A DNA stretch of 58,180 nt from Planctomycetota bacterium (GTDB lineage Bacteria > Planctomycetota > Phycisphaerae > Phycisphaerales > UBA1924), in the NCBI GenBank assembly GCA_020831805.1, contig JAFIFX010000018.1, positions 1 through 58,180 of the forward strand, written 5' to 3'. The translations under genes and the position numbers were made by a program. The notes under the pieces were generated by a model. The model saw only the letters and a list, made by a program, of their open reading frames with translations. It was not told the origin of the DNA and did not search any database. Every line of letters starts with the position of its first letter. Positions within the stretch are counted from its first letter, which is position 1. Shown piece after piece: positions 26,922-35,540 of the stretch.

Positions 26922-27535
26922 TCATACGAGTCCCTCCTGAAACGCGCGCGGGGCTGCTGGATGAGCATTCGGGCGCCATGACGGCTGCCGGCCGCAAAGC
27001 GATGAGCCCGAAAGAAGCCCTGAGCGCCAGCGACGGGCACGAGCGCACCGAGTGCCGGCCACGCATTGCTCCGATCGCTTGAATCAAAGCGCGTGCATAT
27101 CCGGGCGCCCGCCGTGATCCACCGCGCGAAACGCACAGCGATTCAACGCAGAGGACGCGAAGGTCACGCAGAGTTCACAGAGTTCAAAGCCGGACTTCTG
27201 AACGCGAAGACCGCGAAGGACGCGAAGATATGAAACAGAGGTTGTCGTGATCGATGAGGATCAGATTTCGATGCACCGATTGAATCATTGTCGAGTGCAG
27301 GACGCGGGGCAGCGTTTCAGCACTTCGAGATCTTCGCGAACTTTGCGTTGAAAAACTCTCCGCGTCCTCTGCGTTGAACCGGACCGACACACAGGAACAC
27401 GCCGCGATCATGTCTCGCCGGAGCCGTGCGCTCGGCCTTGCAAGAGCGCGAGCGCGTCCGCGGAAATTGGCGTGCTCTCCGGAGACGATGGGCACATCGC
27501 CGGTCACGCCAGAGTTTCAAGGGTGATCCGTATCA
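26922..27535 (+). mobile_element. Dispersed terminal-inverted-repeat element, copy B (full length)
   Basis: About 614 bp, near-identical over long stretches to copy C (53771-54407). The left end TCATACGAGTCC is a diverged form of TGATACGGATC. The right end, read on the minus strand from 27535, is TGATACGGATCACCC followed by TGAAACTC. No transposase is encoded. The last three bases (27533-27535) are also the stop codon of the NIF3-family gene. The inner part contains a GxxExxY relic (27142-27378). This accounts for the 628-nt gap without a gene. Confidence 0.8.
27142..27378 (+). mobile_element. Inner element: decayed GxxExxY unit
   Basis: 237 bp bounded by a perfect 18-bp inverted repeat, TTCAACGCAGAGGACGCG at 27142-27159 and its complement at 27361-27378. 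Inside, from about 27258, the plus strand in one frame begins E-D-Q-I-S, then degenerates. The DNA resembles the usual start of GxxExxY genes (EDQIS, then a short helix, then GPGLLES) with small deletions. Flanking CAGAGG-type short repeats resemble those around the intact GxxExxY cassette at 39952-40428. The relic assignment is inference. Confidence 0.45.
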
Positions 27536-28687
27536 GACAGCCACGATCCAGTCCTGATCCATCGCGCTGACCCGGATGTCCGCGTCCGGCCCGAGGATGT
27601 CCCCGAGCTGGACGGCCAGGCGCTTGAGGTAGCCCCGCTCGGTGTTGGTGTGTCCGGCCAGCAGGATGCTCAGGCCGGACTGCCTGGCCGCGAGCATCTC
27701 GTGGTGGGTCATCTCGCCGGTGACGAGCACCTCGCACCCCTCGGAGAGCGCCATCTGCACGAAATCGCCGCCCGAGCCGGGCACCACGGCCACCGTGCGG
27801 AAGGGCCGGTCGTCGCCGGCCAGCGCGTAGCGGATGCGGGCGCGCCCGAGGTGGGCCTTGAGCCGGTCGCCGAGTTCACCCACCGAGGCGGGCTGGTCGA
27901 GCACCACGCGACGCCCGGACCCGGCGCGCCGGATCGGCTCGGGCAGCAACTCGACGATGTCGAATGCCGGCTCCTCGTACGGGTGGAACTGCTTGAGCGT
28001 TTCGATGACCAGGGGCAGGGACCGCTTGGAGCAGACCATCTCCAGCCGGCGTTCGCGCACGCGCTCGAGGCGTCCGACCTCGCCGACCGCGGGGTCGGCG
28101 CCGTCCATGGGCAGGAAGGTGCCCTCGCCCTCGACGGTGAAGGAACAGAGGCGATACTTGCCGATCCCGCCGGCGCCGGCGGTGCCCAGCGCGCTGCGGA
28201 GCATGTCGACCTTGTCGCTGGGGACGAAGGTGATGACCTTGACCTCCCGGTCGGTCTCGCCGCCGGTGGCCGGGGCCAGCCCGCGGCAGTCGCCCTGGAT
28301 CACGCCCTCCTTGGCCTCGCCGAGCGGGGCGCTGATGCCCTCGCAGAGCCAGTCGGCCACGCCGCCGGGAGTGGCGTCGAGGGCGGTGTGGGGCACGAAA
28401 ATGGCGATGCCCGCCTCGGCCGCCCCGCGGACGATCCGTTCCGTGTGGGTCGCGTCGGTCAGCGTCGTAAGCGGGTTCCAGATCACCGGGTGGTAGGCGA
28501 TGACCGCGTCCGAGTGCAGGCGCACCGCCTCTTCGAGCACGGCCTCGGTCAGGTCGATGGTCAGCAGCACCGGCCCGCCGATGGGGCGAGAAGGAACGCC
28601 GAGCTGCAGCCCGACGCGGTCCCACGGCTCGGCCGCACGCAAGGGGGCGATCTGCTCCATCGCGTCGATCAGGTCCTGCACCACCAT
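27533..28687 (-). CDS. NIF3-family dinuclear metal-centre protein (YqfO type)
   Basis: 384 residues, with AAGGAG upstream of the ATG. The N-terminal NIF3 half has WDRVGLQLG and the metal-binding AYHPVIWNPL; the C-terminal half has 'VLVTGEMTHHEMLAARQSG' and 'GHTNTERGYL'. An inserted CutA-like domain (about 150-260, 'VKVITFVPSDKVDMLRSALG') marks the longer YqfO type. The metal ligands are mostly present. The family is associated with cyclohydrolase-like chemistry and metal handling, but the reaction is not settled. The TGA stop is the terminal TGA of mobile element copy B. Confidence 0.9.
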   Translation of the reverse strand: MVVQDLIDAMEQIAPLRAAEPWDRVGLQLGVPSRPIGGPVLLTIDLTEAVLEEAVRLHSDAVIAYHPVIWNPLTTLTDATHTERIVRGAAEAGIAIFVPHTALDATPGGVADWLCEGISAPLGEAKEGVIQGDCRGLAPATGGETDREVKVITFVPSDKVDMLRSALGTAGAGGIGKYRLCSFTVEGEGTFLPMDGADPAVGEVGRLERVRERRLEMVCSKRSLPLVIETLKQFHPYEEPAFDIVELLPEPIRRAGSGRRVVLDQPASVGELGDRLKAHLGRARIRYALAGDDRPFRTVAVVPGSGGDFVQMALSEGCEVLVTGEMTHHEMLAARQSGLSILLAGHTNTERGYLKRLAVQLGDILGPDADIRVSAMDQDWIVAV

Positions 28688-28779
28688 CGCCCGCTCCTTT
28701 CCGAAACGACGCCGGTCCGGCGCGCTGCATCATAGGGGGACGCCCCCCGGAACCGGGCACCGGGCCGCCGGCCCGGACC

Positions 28780-28785
28780 TACCCT
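28780..28785 (+). promoter_or_regulatory. Putative -10 box of ispE
   Basis: TACCCT ends 6 nt before the ispE ATG at 28792. The six bases between are CCCGCC, so no Shine-Dalgarno sequence is present. Confidence 0.35.
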
Positions 28786-28791
28786 CCCGCC

Positions 28792-29697
28792 ATGGCGTCA
28801 CGACGCACCATCCATGCCCGGGCGCACGCGAAGATCAATCTTGCGCTGGGCGTCGGCCCGCCCGAGCCGGCGGGATCGCTGCACGCCGGCTACCACCCGA
28901 TCGCGTCCTGGATGCACGCGGTGGATCTGGCCGACGACATCACCCTGACCGAGGCGAGCGAAACAAGCTTCGACATCGCATGGAACGACGGGCAACCCGC
29001 GGAGTGGGACCTGGCCGACGACCTGTGCGTGCGGGCGCACGCCGCCGTGGAGCGTCTGGCGGGCCGGTCGCTGCCCGTGTCCGTGCGCGTGCGCAAGGCC
29101 ATCCCAGCGGGCGGGGGCCTGGGCGGCGGGTCGGCCGACGCGGGCGCGGTGATGCTCGCCCTGCGCGACCTGTTCGCCCTGGACATCGACGATGCCGCGA
29201 TGCTCGCCGGCGCCCACGCGCTGGGGACGGACATCACCTACTTCATCGACCCGCTGGCCTGGGAGGCCGAGCAGCCGCCCCGGCCCGCGCTGGTGGGCGG
29301 CCTAGGCGACCGCATCGAGCGGCTGGCCCGGCGCGGAGATCCGCTGACGCTGCTCTGCCCCCCCTTCGGCTGCCCGACGGGCACGGTCTACCGCGCGTTC
29401 GACGCGTCGCTGGCGGAGGGCGGGGACGGCGGCCGCGACACGGACGCGTGCACCGAGGTCCTGCGGGCGATGATCGCGCGGGACGGAATCGAGCCTGCCG
29501 CGCTGTTCAACGACCTGGGCGAGCCGGCCGAGCGGGCCGAGCCGCGGCTGGGCGCGATCCGACGGGCCGTCGCCGACGCGCTCGCGCTGCCGGTCCATGT
29601 TTCCGGCTCGGGCAGCACGCTGTTCTGCTTCGCACCGACCGAGCGGGTGCGTCCCCACGCGCCGGAATGCCGCGTGATCGGCACACGCCTGGTGTAA
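28792..29697 (+). CDS. ispE: 4-diphosphocytidyl-2-C-methyl-D-erythritol kinase
   Basis: 301 residues, GHMP-kinase fold. It phosphorylates CDP-methylerythritol in the non-mevalonate isoprenoid pathway. Markers are the KINLALGVG start motif (about 12-20), 'YHPIASWMHAVDLAD' in place of the usual 'YH.l.t..q.idl.D', the ATP loop PAGGGLGGGSADAGAV (about 103-118) and the C-terminal 'HVSGSGSTLFCFA'. An insertion of about 15 residues near 205 is rich in Gly/Asp. It is divergent from the NIF3 gene. Confidence 0.95.
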   Translation: MASRRTIHARAHAKINLALGVGPPEPAGSLHAGYHPIASWMHAVDLADDITLTEASETSFDIAWNDGQPAEWDLADDLCVRAHAAVERLAGRSLPVSVRVRKAIPAGGGLGGGSADAGAVMLALRDLFALDIDDAAMLAGAHALGTDITYFIDPLAWEAEQPPRPALVGGLGDRIERLARRGDPLTLLCPPFGCPTGTVYRAFDASLAEGGDGGRDTDACTEVLRAMIARDGIEPAALFNDLGEPAERAEPRLGAIRRAVADALALPVHVSGSGSTLFCFAPTERVRPHAPECRVIGTRLV

Positions 29698-29791
29698 AAC
29701 GCCCGAGTGTTTGTGTTCGCTCACTTGCGGGGTTTCGCGCCGACAACCGGTCGCTCGGCGATACACTGACGAGCGACAACCAGGAGCCGCC

Positions 29792-30796
29792 ATGTCCCAG
29801 TCCGCGACCAGCATCCCGCCCATGCCGCACGACGACCCCGCCGGTCCCGGGCTGACCGCCGGCGTCGATCTGGGCGGGACCAACATCCAGGTGGGCATCA
29901 TCCGCCCCGATGCGCGCATCGTCGGCCGCTCCAAGCTCAAGACCGATCCGGACGCGGGCTACGACGCGGTGGTCGACCGGGTGATCCGCGGCATCCGCGA
30001 GGCGTGCGCCGACGCGGGCGCCAGCTTCGACCAGCTCGCCTGCATCGGCGTCGGCACACCCGGCCCGGTGGACCCGACCACCGGCACCGTGCTCGAGGCG
30101 GTGAACCTGCGCTGGGACAACGCGCCCCTTCGCGCGAGCCTGTCGGCGAAGACCGGCCGGCCGGTCTCGGTCGAGAACGATGTGAACGCCGCGATCTTCG
30201 GCGAGTGGAAGCACGGCGCGGGGCGCGGGGCCAGCGACCTGCTCGCCGTGTGGGTTGGGACGGGCGTGGGCGGCGGGCTGGTGCTCAAGGGCCAGCCGTT
30301 CTCCGGCCACTACAACACCGCCGGCGAGATCGGGCACATGATCCTGGTGCCCGGCGCGGCCCCGGGCTCCCGCTCGCTCGAGCACAACTGCTCGCGCACC
30401 GCCATCGCCGACCGCATCACCCAGCTCATCCGCGCCAACCGCAAGAGCGCGCTCGCCGCCGCGGTCCGCGACGGCAAGCGCCTCAAGAGCAGGACCATCG
30501 CCGAGGCCTACCAGTCCGGCGACGAGCTGGTCTGCGAGGTCATCAACGATTCGGCCGACCGGCTGGGCATGGCCGTCGGATCGATCGCGACCCTGCTGAG
30601 CCTCGAGCGGGCGGTGATCGGCGGCGGGCTGACCGAGGCCCTGGGCGAGCCGTATGTGTCCCGCATCCGCGCCGCCGCAATCCGCGAGGCGTTCCCCAAG
30701 GCCGTCAAGCAGATGGAGGTCGTCGAGAGCGCGCTGGGCGACGACGCCGGCATCATCGGCGCCGGCCTGCTGGCCCTGCACAACCTCGGGGTGTGA
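29792..30796 (+). CDS. ROK-family sugar kinase (glucokinase-like)
   Basis: 334 residues. CAGGAG precedes the ATG. The phosphate-1 motif is GVDLGGTNIQVGI (about 24-36). 'GVGTPGPVDPTTG' and 'NDVNAAIFGEWKHGAGRG' hold the sugar-binding residues, followed by VGTGVGGGLVL and EIGHM. The usual ROK zinc site CxCGxxGCxE is absent: the corresponding stretch is PGSRSLEHNCSRTA with one cysteine. The enzyme probably phosphorylates glucose or a related hexose with ATP. Lack of an N-terminal helix-turn-helix makes a repressor unlikely. Confidence 0.88.
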   Translation: MSQSATSIPPMPHDDPAGPGLTAGVDLGGTNIQVGIIRPDARIVGRSKLKTDPDAGYDAVVDRVIRGIREACADAGASFDQLACIGVGTPGPVDPTTGTVLEAVNLRWDNAPLRASLSAKTGRPVSVENDVNAAIFGEWKHGAGRGASDLLAVWVGTGVGGGLVLKGQPFSGHYNTAGEIGHMILVPGAAPGSRSLEHNCSRTAIADRITQLIRANRKSALAAAVRDGKRLKSRTIAEAYQSGDELVCEVINDSADRLGMAVGSIATLLSLERAVIGGGLTEALGEPYVSRIRAAAIREAFPKAVKQMEVVESALGDDAGIIGAGLLALHNLGV

Positions 30797-30820
30797 GCGG
30801 GGTAGGTGCGATCAGAAAGG

Positions 30821-31427
30821 GTGCCATGCAGACGGCGCAGCCTTCTGCATGAACAGTCCAGCGTTGCCATGAAACGCCACAATCACCCGAACCACGCTCG
30901 CTTCATCACCTTCTCGACATACCAGCGTCTGCCCCTGTTCGGGAACGCGTTGCTGAAGGATGAATTCGTGAAGCAACTCCTCGTCACGCGCGAGCGCCAC
31001 CCGTTTCTGCTCCACGCCTGGGTGCTCATGCCCAACCATGTTCACATGCTGGTGAGATTCCCGGCGACGGGAACCCCGAGCCGGTGCTCCGAACCCTGAA
31101 AACCGGCCTGGCCAAGCGCGTCATCGCCCGATGGCGTGAGTTAAGTGCGCCGGTGTTGGAGAAGATCACCGACCCGAACGGCCAAGCGAGATTCTGGCAG
31201 CGGGGAGGCGGGTACGACCGGAACATCTTCACTATGGACGAGTTCCATGAGAAACTGGTTTATATCCAAGCGAATCCAGTTCGCTCCGGGTTGGTCGATC
31301 ACGAAACGGGGTGGAAGTGGAGTTCTACCCGCTGGTGGGCCGGGGATCGCGCTGATGCCGTGCCTTGCGACAATCTCGTTTCGGTCTGAGGGAGAGCGTG
31401 CAGAAGGCTGCGCCGTCTGCACGGCAC
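30821..31427 (+). mobile_element. REP-associated transposase unit (REPtron-like)
   Basis: A RAYT-type transposase frame lies between two inverted 29-nt REP sequences (30821-30849 and 31399-31427) that match after reverse complementing except at one position. Each REP can fold into GCAGA-x-GGC / GCC-x-TCTGC. This arrangement is known for RAYT/REP systems, where the tyrosine transposase recognises its flanking REP hairpins. No further copy of this exact REP was noticed in the window. Confidence 0.75.
30869..31389 (+). pseudogene. REP-associated tyrosine transposase (RAYT), frameshifted
   Basis: The first part (30869 to about 31060) reads MKRHNHPNHARFITFSTYQR, then 'VLMPNHVHMLVRF', which carries the HUH motif HVH. 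Continuation needs a -1 shift near 31060-31064, after which 'GDGNPEPVLRTLKTGLAKRVI' and 'EKLVYIQANPVRSGLV...WKWSS' follow, including the catalytic tyrosine region, to the stop at 31389. Loss of one G in a CCCGGG-like run would explain the shift. The full product would be about 173 residues, normal for RAYTs. Options are an inactivated gene, programmed frameshifting, or a sequence error. Confidence 0.8.
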
Positions 31428-31438
31428 CCATACATGGT

Positions 31439-33103
31439 TCACGGCTCGCACAGGCACGACGAGGTCGGGCGCAGCGTCGCGTCGGACAGGGCGACCTCGA
31501 GGCGCTGCGCCACCGCGTCCGCCTCGTCCGCCCTGCCCTGGGCTTCCAGCACGAGCCGAAGACCGGTCAGTGCCCACATGTTCTCGCGGTTCTTCCTGAG
31601 GTCCTCGCGGTAGACCGCCTCGCACTCTGCATACCGCCCGTCGGCCATCATCAGCGCGCCCAGGGCGTGGCGAACCGGGAGCATCCAGCCCGGCGGCTCG
31701 TCGTACACGAGCTCGTCCTCCAACTCCACGCCGCGGCGGAGCAACGCGTACGCCTCCTCCCGGCGCCCCTCGCGGAAGAGCAGTTCGCCCTCGACCACGC
31801 ACCGCGCGATCGGCAGCACATCCCAGGCCCGGTTCTGCATCACATACCAGTCCTCGGGCACGAGCGCGGCCAGGCGTTCGAACTCCGCCATCTCGTCGCG
31901 GGCCTGCTCGGTCCGCCCGAGCGCCGAGCACGCCACCGATCTCGCGTACGCGCGAACCGTGCGGGACATCAGCCTCCACTCGGGGTAGTCGGGCTCCTCG
32001 AGGATCTGCTCCCACCGCCCAAATCGGACCATCACATGGAAGGTCGTCGGCATGATCCCGTCGATCAGCCCGGCGTACTCGCGCAGCGCCGCCTCGGGCA
32101 CCTCGGCCTCGAGCATCCGGGCCGCCCGCATGGCGTCGTGCTCGTTGCCCGACATCATCGACGCGAACGCCAGGAAGTGGATGTTGTGCGCGTAGTACAT
32201 CGCGTACAAGCCCGGCTCCGGCGCGTTCCTGAAATACGCCCGGTCGATCTCGATCGCCCGCTCGTTCGACCGCTTCGCGTCCACATACCGGCCCACCCGG
32301 ATGTAGATGTGCGATGGCATGTGCACCAGGTGGCCGGACCCGGGCACCAGCGTCGTCAGCCGGTCCGCGGCGGGCACCGCGCGGTCGGGATCGTCCGAGG
32401 CCTCCACCGCGTGGATGTAGAAGTGGTTCAGCCCGGGGTGGTCCGGGTAGACGGCCAACGCCCGCTCGAGCACCTCGACGATCTCCAGGATCCGCCCCTT
32501 GGGCTCGCCCCGGTTCGTCCAGTAGTCCCACGGCTGGAGGTTCATCAGTGACTCGGCATACAGCGCCGCGATGTCCCCGTCGTCCGGGAAGCGTTCGTGG
32601 ACCGCGCCCATCGCCTCGGCGTACGCCGCGTCCAGGTGCGAGCGATCCTCCGGCGCGGGCCACGCGTACCGCGCGGACAACGCGCCGATCAGCGCGCGTT
32701 CCACCTCCGACGCGTCCGCCAGCCGCGACTGCGCTTCACGCAGCGCGTCCCAGGCGAGGCGCGAGCGTTCCTCGGTCATCGCGGGGTCGTTGATGTTGAT
32801 CCCGTGGCAGTAGGCGATACCCCACCACGGCATGGCGGCCTGCGGGTCGAGCTCGGCCGCGCTGCGGAACGACCGGATGGCCTCGTCGTGGTTGAAGCCG
32901 TAGGTCAGCTGGATGCCCTGATTGAAGAACGCCTGGGCCCGTGCCGAATGGGTGGTGATCGGGCGTGTGTGCTCGCCCATGTCGGCGTAGAGCCGGCCGT
33001 CCAGCTCCTCCGGCGCCGAGCAAGCCCCGATGGCCACCGCCAGAAAACCGAGCGCCGAAACCAATCCGATCCGAACCGTGTCAAGCTGCCTGCGTGCGCG
33101 CAT
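31439..33103 (-). CDS. TPR-repeat lipoprotein
   Basis: 554 residues from the ATG at 33103 (AGAGGAC upstream). The signal peptide has lipobox IGAC (Cys about 25). The mature protein is helical, with TPR-like units ('AQAFFNQGIQLTYGFNHDEA', 'AMPWWGIAYCHGININDP', 'NHFYIHAVEAS', 'LVHMPSHIYIRVGRYVDA'). The conserved His/Tyr-rich segments recur in a family of long TPR proteins of unknown role. Likely a periplasm-facing scaffold. It ends 11 nt beyond the RAYT unit. Confidence 0.75.
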   Translation of the reverse strand: MRARRQLDTVRIGLVSALGFLAVAIGACSAPEELDGRLYADMGEHTRPITTHSARAQAFFNQGIQLTYGFNHDEAIRSFRSAAELDPQAAMPWWGIAYCHGININDPAMTEERSRLAWDALREAQSRLADASEVERALIGALSARYAWPAPEDRSHLDAAYAEAMGAVHERFPDDGDIAALYAESLMNLQPWDYWTNRGEPKGRILEIVEVLERALAVYPDHPGLNHFYIHAVEASDDPDRAVPAADRLTTLVPGSGHLVHMPSHIYIRVGRYVDAKRSNERAIEIDRAYFRNAPEPGLYAMYYAHNIHFLAFASMMSGNEHDAMRAARMLEAEVPEAALREYAGLIDGIMPTTFHVMVRFGRWEQILEEPDYPEWRLMSRTVRAYARSVACSALGRTEQARDEMAEFERLAALVPEDWYVMQNRAWDVLPIARCVVEGELLFREGRREEAYALLRRGVELEDELVYDEPPGWMLPVRHALGALMMADGRYAECEAVYREDLRKNRENMWALTGLRLVLEAQGRADEADAVAQRLEVALSDATLRPTSSCLCEP

Positions 33104-33260
33104 CGTCCGTCCTCTTTTTGCTTGAACCGCGCCGAACACCCGTCCGCACGGGAAACGGCGGTCATCCGTCAAGGGATCAGCGTACATCAGGCCGTCGGGA
33201 TGACACCCCAAATGCCAAAAACTGCCACGCACGCCGCACAGGGCGGGCGCGAGCACCATG

Positions 33261-33284
33261 AAAAAAGCACCCGGAATCGGGTGC
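33261..33284 (-). terminator. Rho-independent terminator of the flgM-like gene
   Basis: On the minus strand GCACCCG (33284-33278) pairs with CGGGTGC (33273-33267) across a 4-nt loop, followed by six Ts (33266-33261). It lies 28 nt after the stop at 33312. Confidence 0.9.
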
Positions 33285-33311
33285 CTCTCGGTGATCATGT
33301 GGGTTGATCCG

Positions 33312-33608
33312 TCAGTCGGCCAGATCGCTCAGCAGCTCGTCGATGGCCTGTTCGAGCTTCTCCGGGGTGTCGTAGGAACCCTCGGCGATCTCGGCACGGA
33401 TACGGTTGATCAGTTCCATGCGGACCGGGCCGCCGTTCTTGAGTTCGACCATGTGCTGGACACTGGACGAGAAGTCGACCCGGTCCTCGCCCCGGTCGCG
33501 TCCTGGGACATGGCCCAGATCACCGGCGGACGAGCGGGTGGAAGAGCCCTGGCTCACCCGGCCCGCGCGGTTGACCGACCCATTGGTAAGGGGTGAAAGT
33601 TCTGACAT
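33312..33608 (-). CDS. FlgM-like anti-sigma-28 factor
   Basis: 98 residues from the ATG at 33608 (GGAGG 9-10 nt upstream). The N-terminal half is polar and probably disordered. The C-terminal half, 'ELINRIRAEIAEGSYDTPEK' then 'LEQAIDELLSDL', matches the FlgM C-terminal helices that bind sigma-28. FlgM holds the flagellar sigma factor until the hook is complete. No FliA or flagellar structural gene is in the window. Its presence near the Maf/nonulosonate genes supports a motility connection. It could also be a truncated paralogue serving another sigma factor. Confidence 0.7.
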   Translation of the reverse strand: MSELSPLTNGSVNRAGRVSQGSSTRSSAGDLGHVPGRDRGEDRVDFSSSVQHMVELKNGGPVRMELINRIRAEIAEGSYDTPEKLEQAIDELLSDLAD

Positions 33609-33813
33609 CAAAGCCGACCTCCTCATCTATGCGTCTCTCGTGCCCACCACTTCGACGCATACTACATATTGGATACTCAGAGTTTCGTATTCCCTGACTG
33701 ATGGTTCTATCGACGCGCGATTTCTTCCGTCTGCAAACTTCGCATTTCATTCTCCAGCACACCGAACCAGTTGCCCCCAAACAGTTTACCGCGAATAACC
33801 CAGGCGTGGACCT
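33609..33813. promoter_or_regulatory. Divergent, relatively AT-rich intergenic region
   Basis: 205 bp between the flgM-like gene and a divergent lipoprotein gene, clearly more AT-rich than its surroundings. It should contain promoters for both, but I could not pick a convincing sigma-70, sigma-28 or sigma-54 match on either strand. Confidence 0.4.
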
Positions 33814-34758
33814 GTGAAAAAAAGAAGGAGCCGGACTCAAGTGCTTCAAAACCCCCGTCGCAAGGCCGTTTTTCGTTTGTTCGGGTCACCAGCACCCGCT
33901 TTTGGGGCGTGTTTTCTGGCGGTTCTGCTCCTCCATCTGCCCCTGATTTCGGGGTGTTCTGGGGGTCAGACCCGGGCTGATCCCGGTTCGCTGAAGCCGT
34001 ATGCCGAGCAGGCCGAGGGGATTTTCAGCGACCAGCCCGCGGGCACGCCCAGCAGCGGGCCGGTCGAGCCGCGGTGGTGGTCCGTGCTGGTGGCGACGGT
34101 CCCCTCGGGCCGCATGGACGACGCCGAGCGGATGCTCAGCACCATCCAGGCCGCGGGACTCTCGGGGTCTTACATCGCGGTGCGTGACCGGCGTCCGGTG
34201 ATCGCGTACGGGCGGTACGACGAACCGGGCGACCCGGAGGCGCAGGCCGGCCTTCGCCGGGTCCGCGAAACCAACGTCGGCGATGTGAACCCGTTTGGGG
34301 CGGCGATGCTGATCCCTCCCACGGCCGCCCGCGCCGGATCCGACGCCGACGAGGCGAACCTACGCACCGTCCGCCAGCGGATGAGCCGGCGCGACGCCGC
34401 GTACACCCTCCAGATCGGCGCCTACGGACGCCCGGACTTCTCCCGCCCGACCGAGGAGGAACTCCGCGTTTTCCGGCGCGAGGCCGAGCAGGCCGTCCGC
34501 CAACTCCGCGCGGAGGGCGAGACCGCGTTCTACTACCACGGGCCCAACATGTCGATGGTCACCATCGGCGTCTTCTCGGAAACCGACCACGACGGCAGCA
34601 CCCAGCCCCCGATCGAGTCGATCCGCCTGCGCCAGATCCGCCAGAAACACCCCCACAACCTGCTCAACGGCGAGGGCATCATGGAAACCGTCCGCACCGA
34701 GACCGGCTCGATCCGGCGCCTGCAGGCGAGCCGGCTGGTGGCGATCCCGGAACGATGA
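33814..34758 (+). CDS. Lipoprotein of unknown function with SPOR-like halves
   Basis: 314 residues from a GTG; no ATG is available before the signal peptide. A long, basic N-region (KKRRSR...) precedes a hydrophobic helix and lipobox LISGC (Cys about 48). Two segments look alike in layout: 'WWSVLVATVPSGRMDDAERM' to 'VIAYGRY', and 'AAYTLQIGAYGRPDF' to 'MVTIGVFS'. Each is a strand, a helix with residue selection or spacing terms, and a strand, as in SPOR peptidoglycan-binding domains. That resemblance is by eye only. There is no enzyme signature. Confidence 0.6.
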   Translation: MKKRRSRTQVLQNPRRKAVFRLFGSPAPAFGACFLAVLLLHLPLISGCSGGQTRADPGSLKPYAEQAEGIFSDQPAGTPSSGPVEPRWWSVLVATVPSGRMDDAERMLSTIQAAGLSGSYIAVRDRRPVIAYGRYDEPGDPEAQAGLRRVRETNVGDVNPFGAAMLIPPTAARAGSDADEANLRTVRQRMSRRDAAYTLQIGAYGRPDFSRPTEEELRVFRREAEQAVRQLRAEGETAFYYHGPNMSMVTIGVFSETDHDGSTQPPIESIRLRQIRQKHPHNLLNGEGIMETVRTETGSIRRLQASRLVAIPER

Positions 34759-34776
34759 TGCCCCGGCGAAGGCCGG

Positions 34777-35415
34777 TCAGGGCCCGGCCGGGTCGGTCAT
34801 GCCCTGGATCCAGATCGGCTCGATGCTGGTGACCACCCACGGGGCCTCGTCATCCCGGCGCATCCAGTCCACGGCCCACCAGCTCGCCGGCGGGATGGCC
34901 TCGCCCCCCACCGACAGCCGCACCTGGGTGCGGGCGACCCGCGGGCCGCGCAGGTCCACCCGGACCTCGCGGACGCGATGCGACTCGATCCGGGCCGACG
35001 CGATGTCGGACAGCGGGATGATCCGGTCGCGTCCGTCGGCGCTGGCGTAGCGGGTGCGGACGCGGGCGTCCTCGTGGAGCAGGCCGCGCAGGGCGTCGTG
35101 GTCCGCCGCGACGGCGGCGTCGACCAGCCCGCGGGCGCGGTCGCCGAGCACCTCGCGCGGCGTCACCACGAGCTGGCCGATCAGCAGCACCACCCCGCCG
35201 GCCAGCACCAGCCCCGCCCCCACGGGCACCGCGAGCTTGTGCTTGGGCGTTCGCCCGAGCACGATGAACGCCACGATCCCCAGCCCGGCAAGGACCAGGG
35301 CCCCCGGGATCCCGCTGCCGGTCACCCAGCGCTCGATGAAGGGGGGCGGGGGGACCGAGGGGATGCTCGGCTCGAAGACCTGGGCCAGGACGATCAGGCT
35401 CGTCAGCGTTTCCAT
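34777..35415 (-). CDS. Membrane protein of unknown function
   Basis: 212 residues from the ATG at 35415; an ATG at 35421 is equally possible and neither has a Shine-Dalgarno sequence. There are two predicted helices, 'GIPGALVLAGLGIVAFIVLG' and 'LAVPVGAGLVLAGGVVLLIG'. A soluble domain follows (about 85-212), beginning 'RARGLVDAAVAADHDALRGL', an NTF2-like layout ('LVDAAVAADHDALRGLLHEDA', then beta strands). Not otherwise recognised. It overlaps no gene and is convergent with the SPOR-like lipoprotein gene. Confidence 0.6.
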   Translation of the reverse strand: METLTSLIVLAQVFEPSIPSVPPPPFIERWVTGSGIPGALVLAGLGIVAFIVLGRTPKHKLAVPVGAGLVLAGGVVLLIGQLVVTPREVLGDRARGLVDAAVAADHDALRGLLHEDARVRTRYASADGRDRIIPLSDIASARIESHRVREVRVDLRGPRVARTQVRLSVGGEAIPPASWWAVDWMRRDDEAPWVVTSIEPIWIQGMTDPAGP

Positions 35416-35540
35416 GCCCAATGGTTCGCACGCCGGGCGGCGTCCGACGCCCCGGCCCCAATCTGGAGCCGAACAGCCGGCCCGGCCGATGCCAATGGCT
35501 GCACGCCGCGCCCGCGGTGCGCGCTCCGCCGGAGGCCAGC

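Noticed and set aside
27184..27507. 107-codon minus-strand frame, repeated at 54032-54379
   Set aside because: Lies entirely in the dispersed repeat and follows its low-complexity borders; no protein family recognised.
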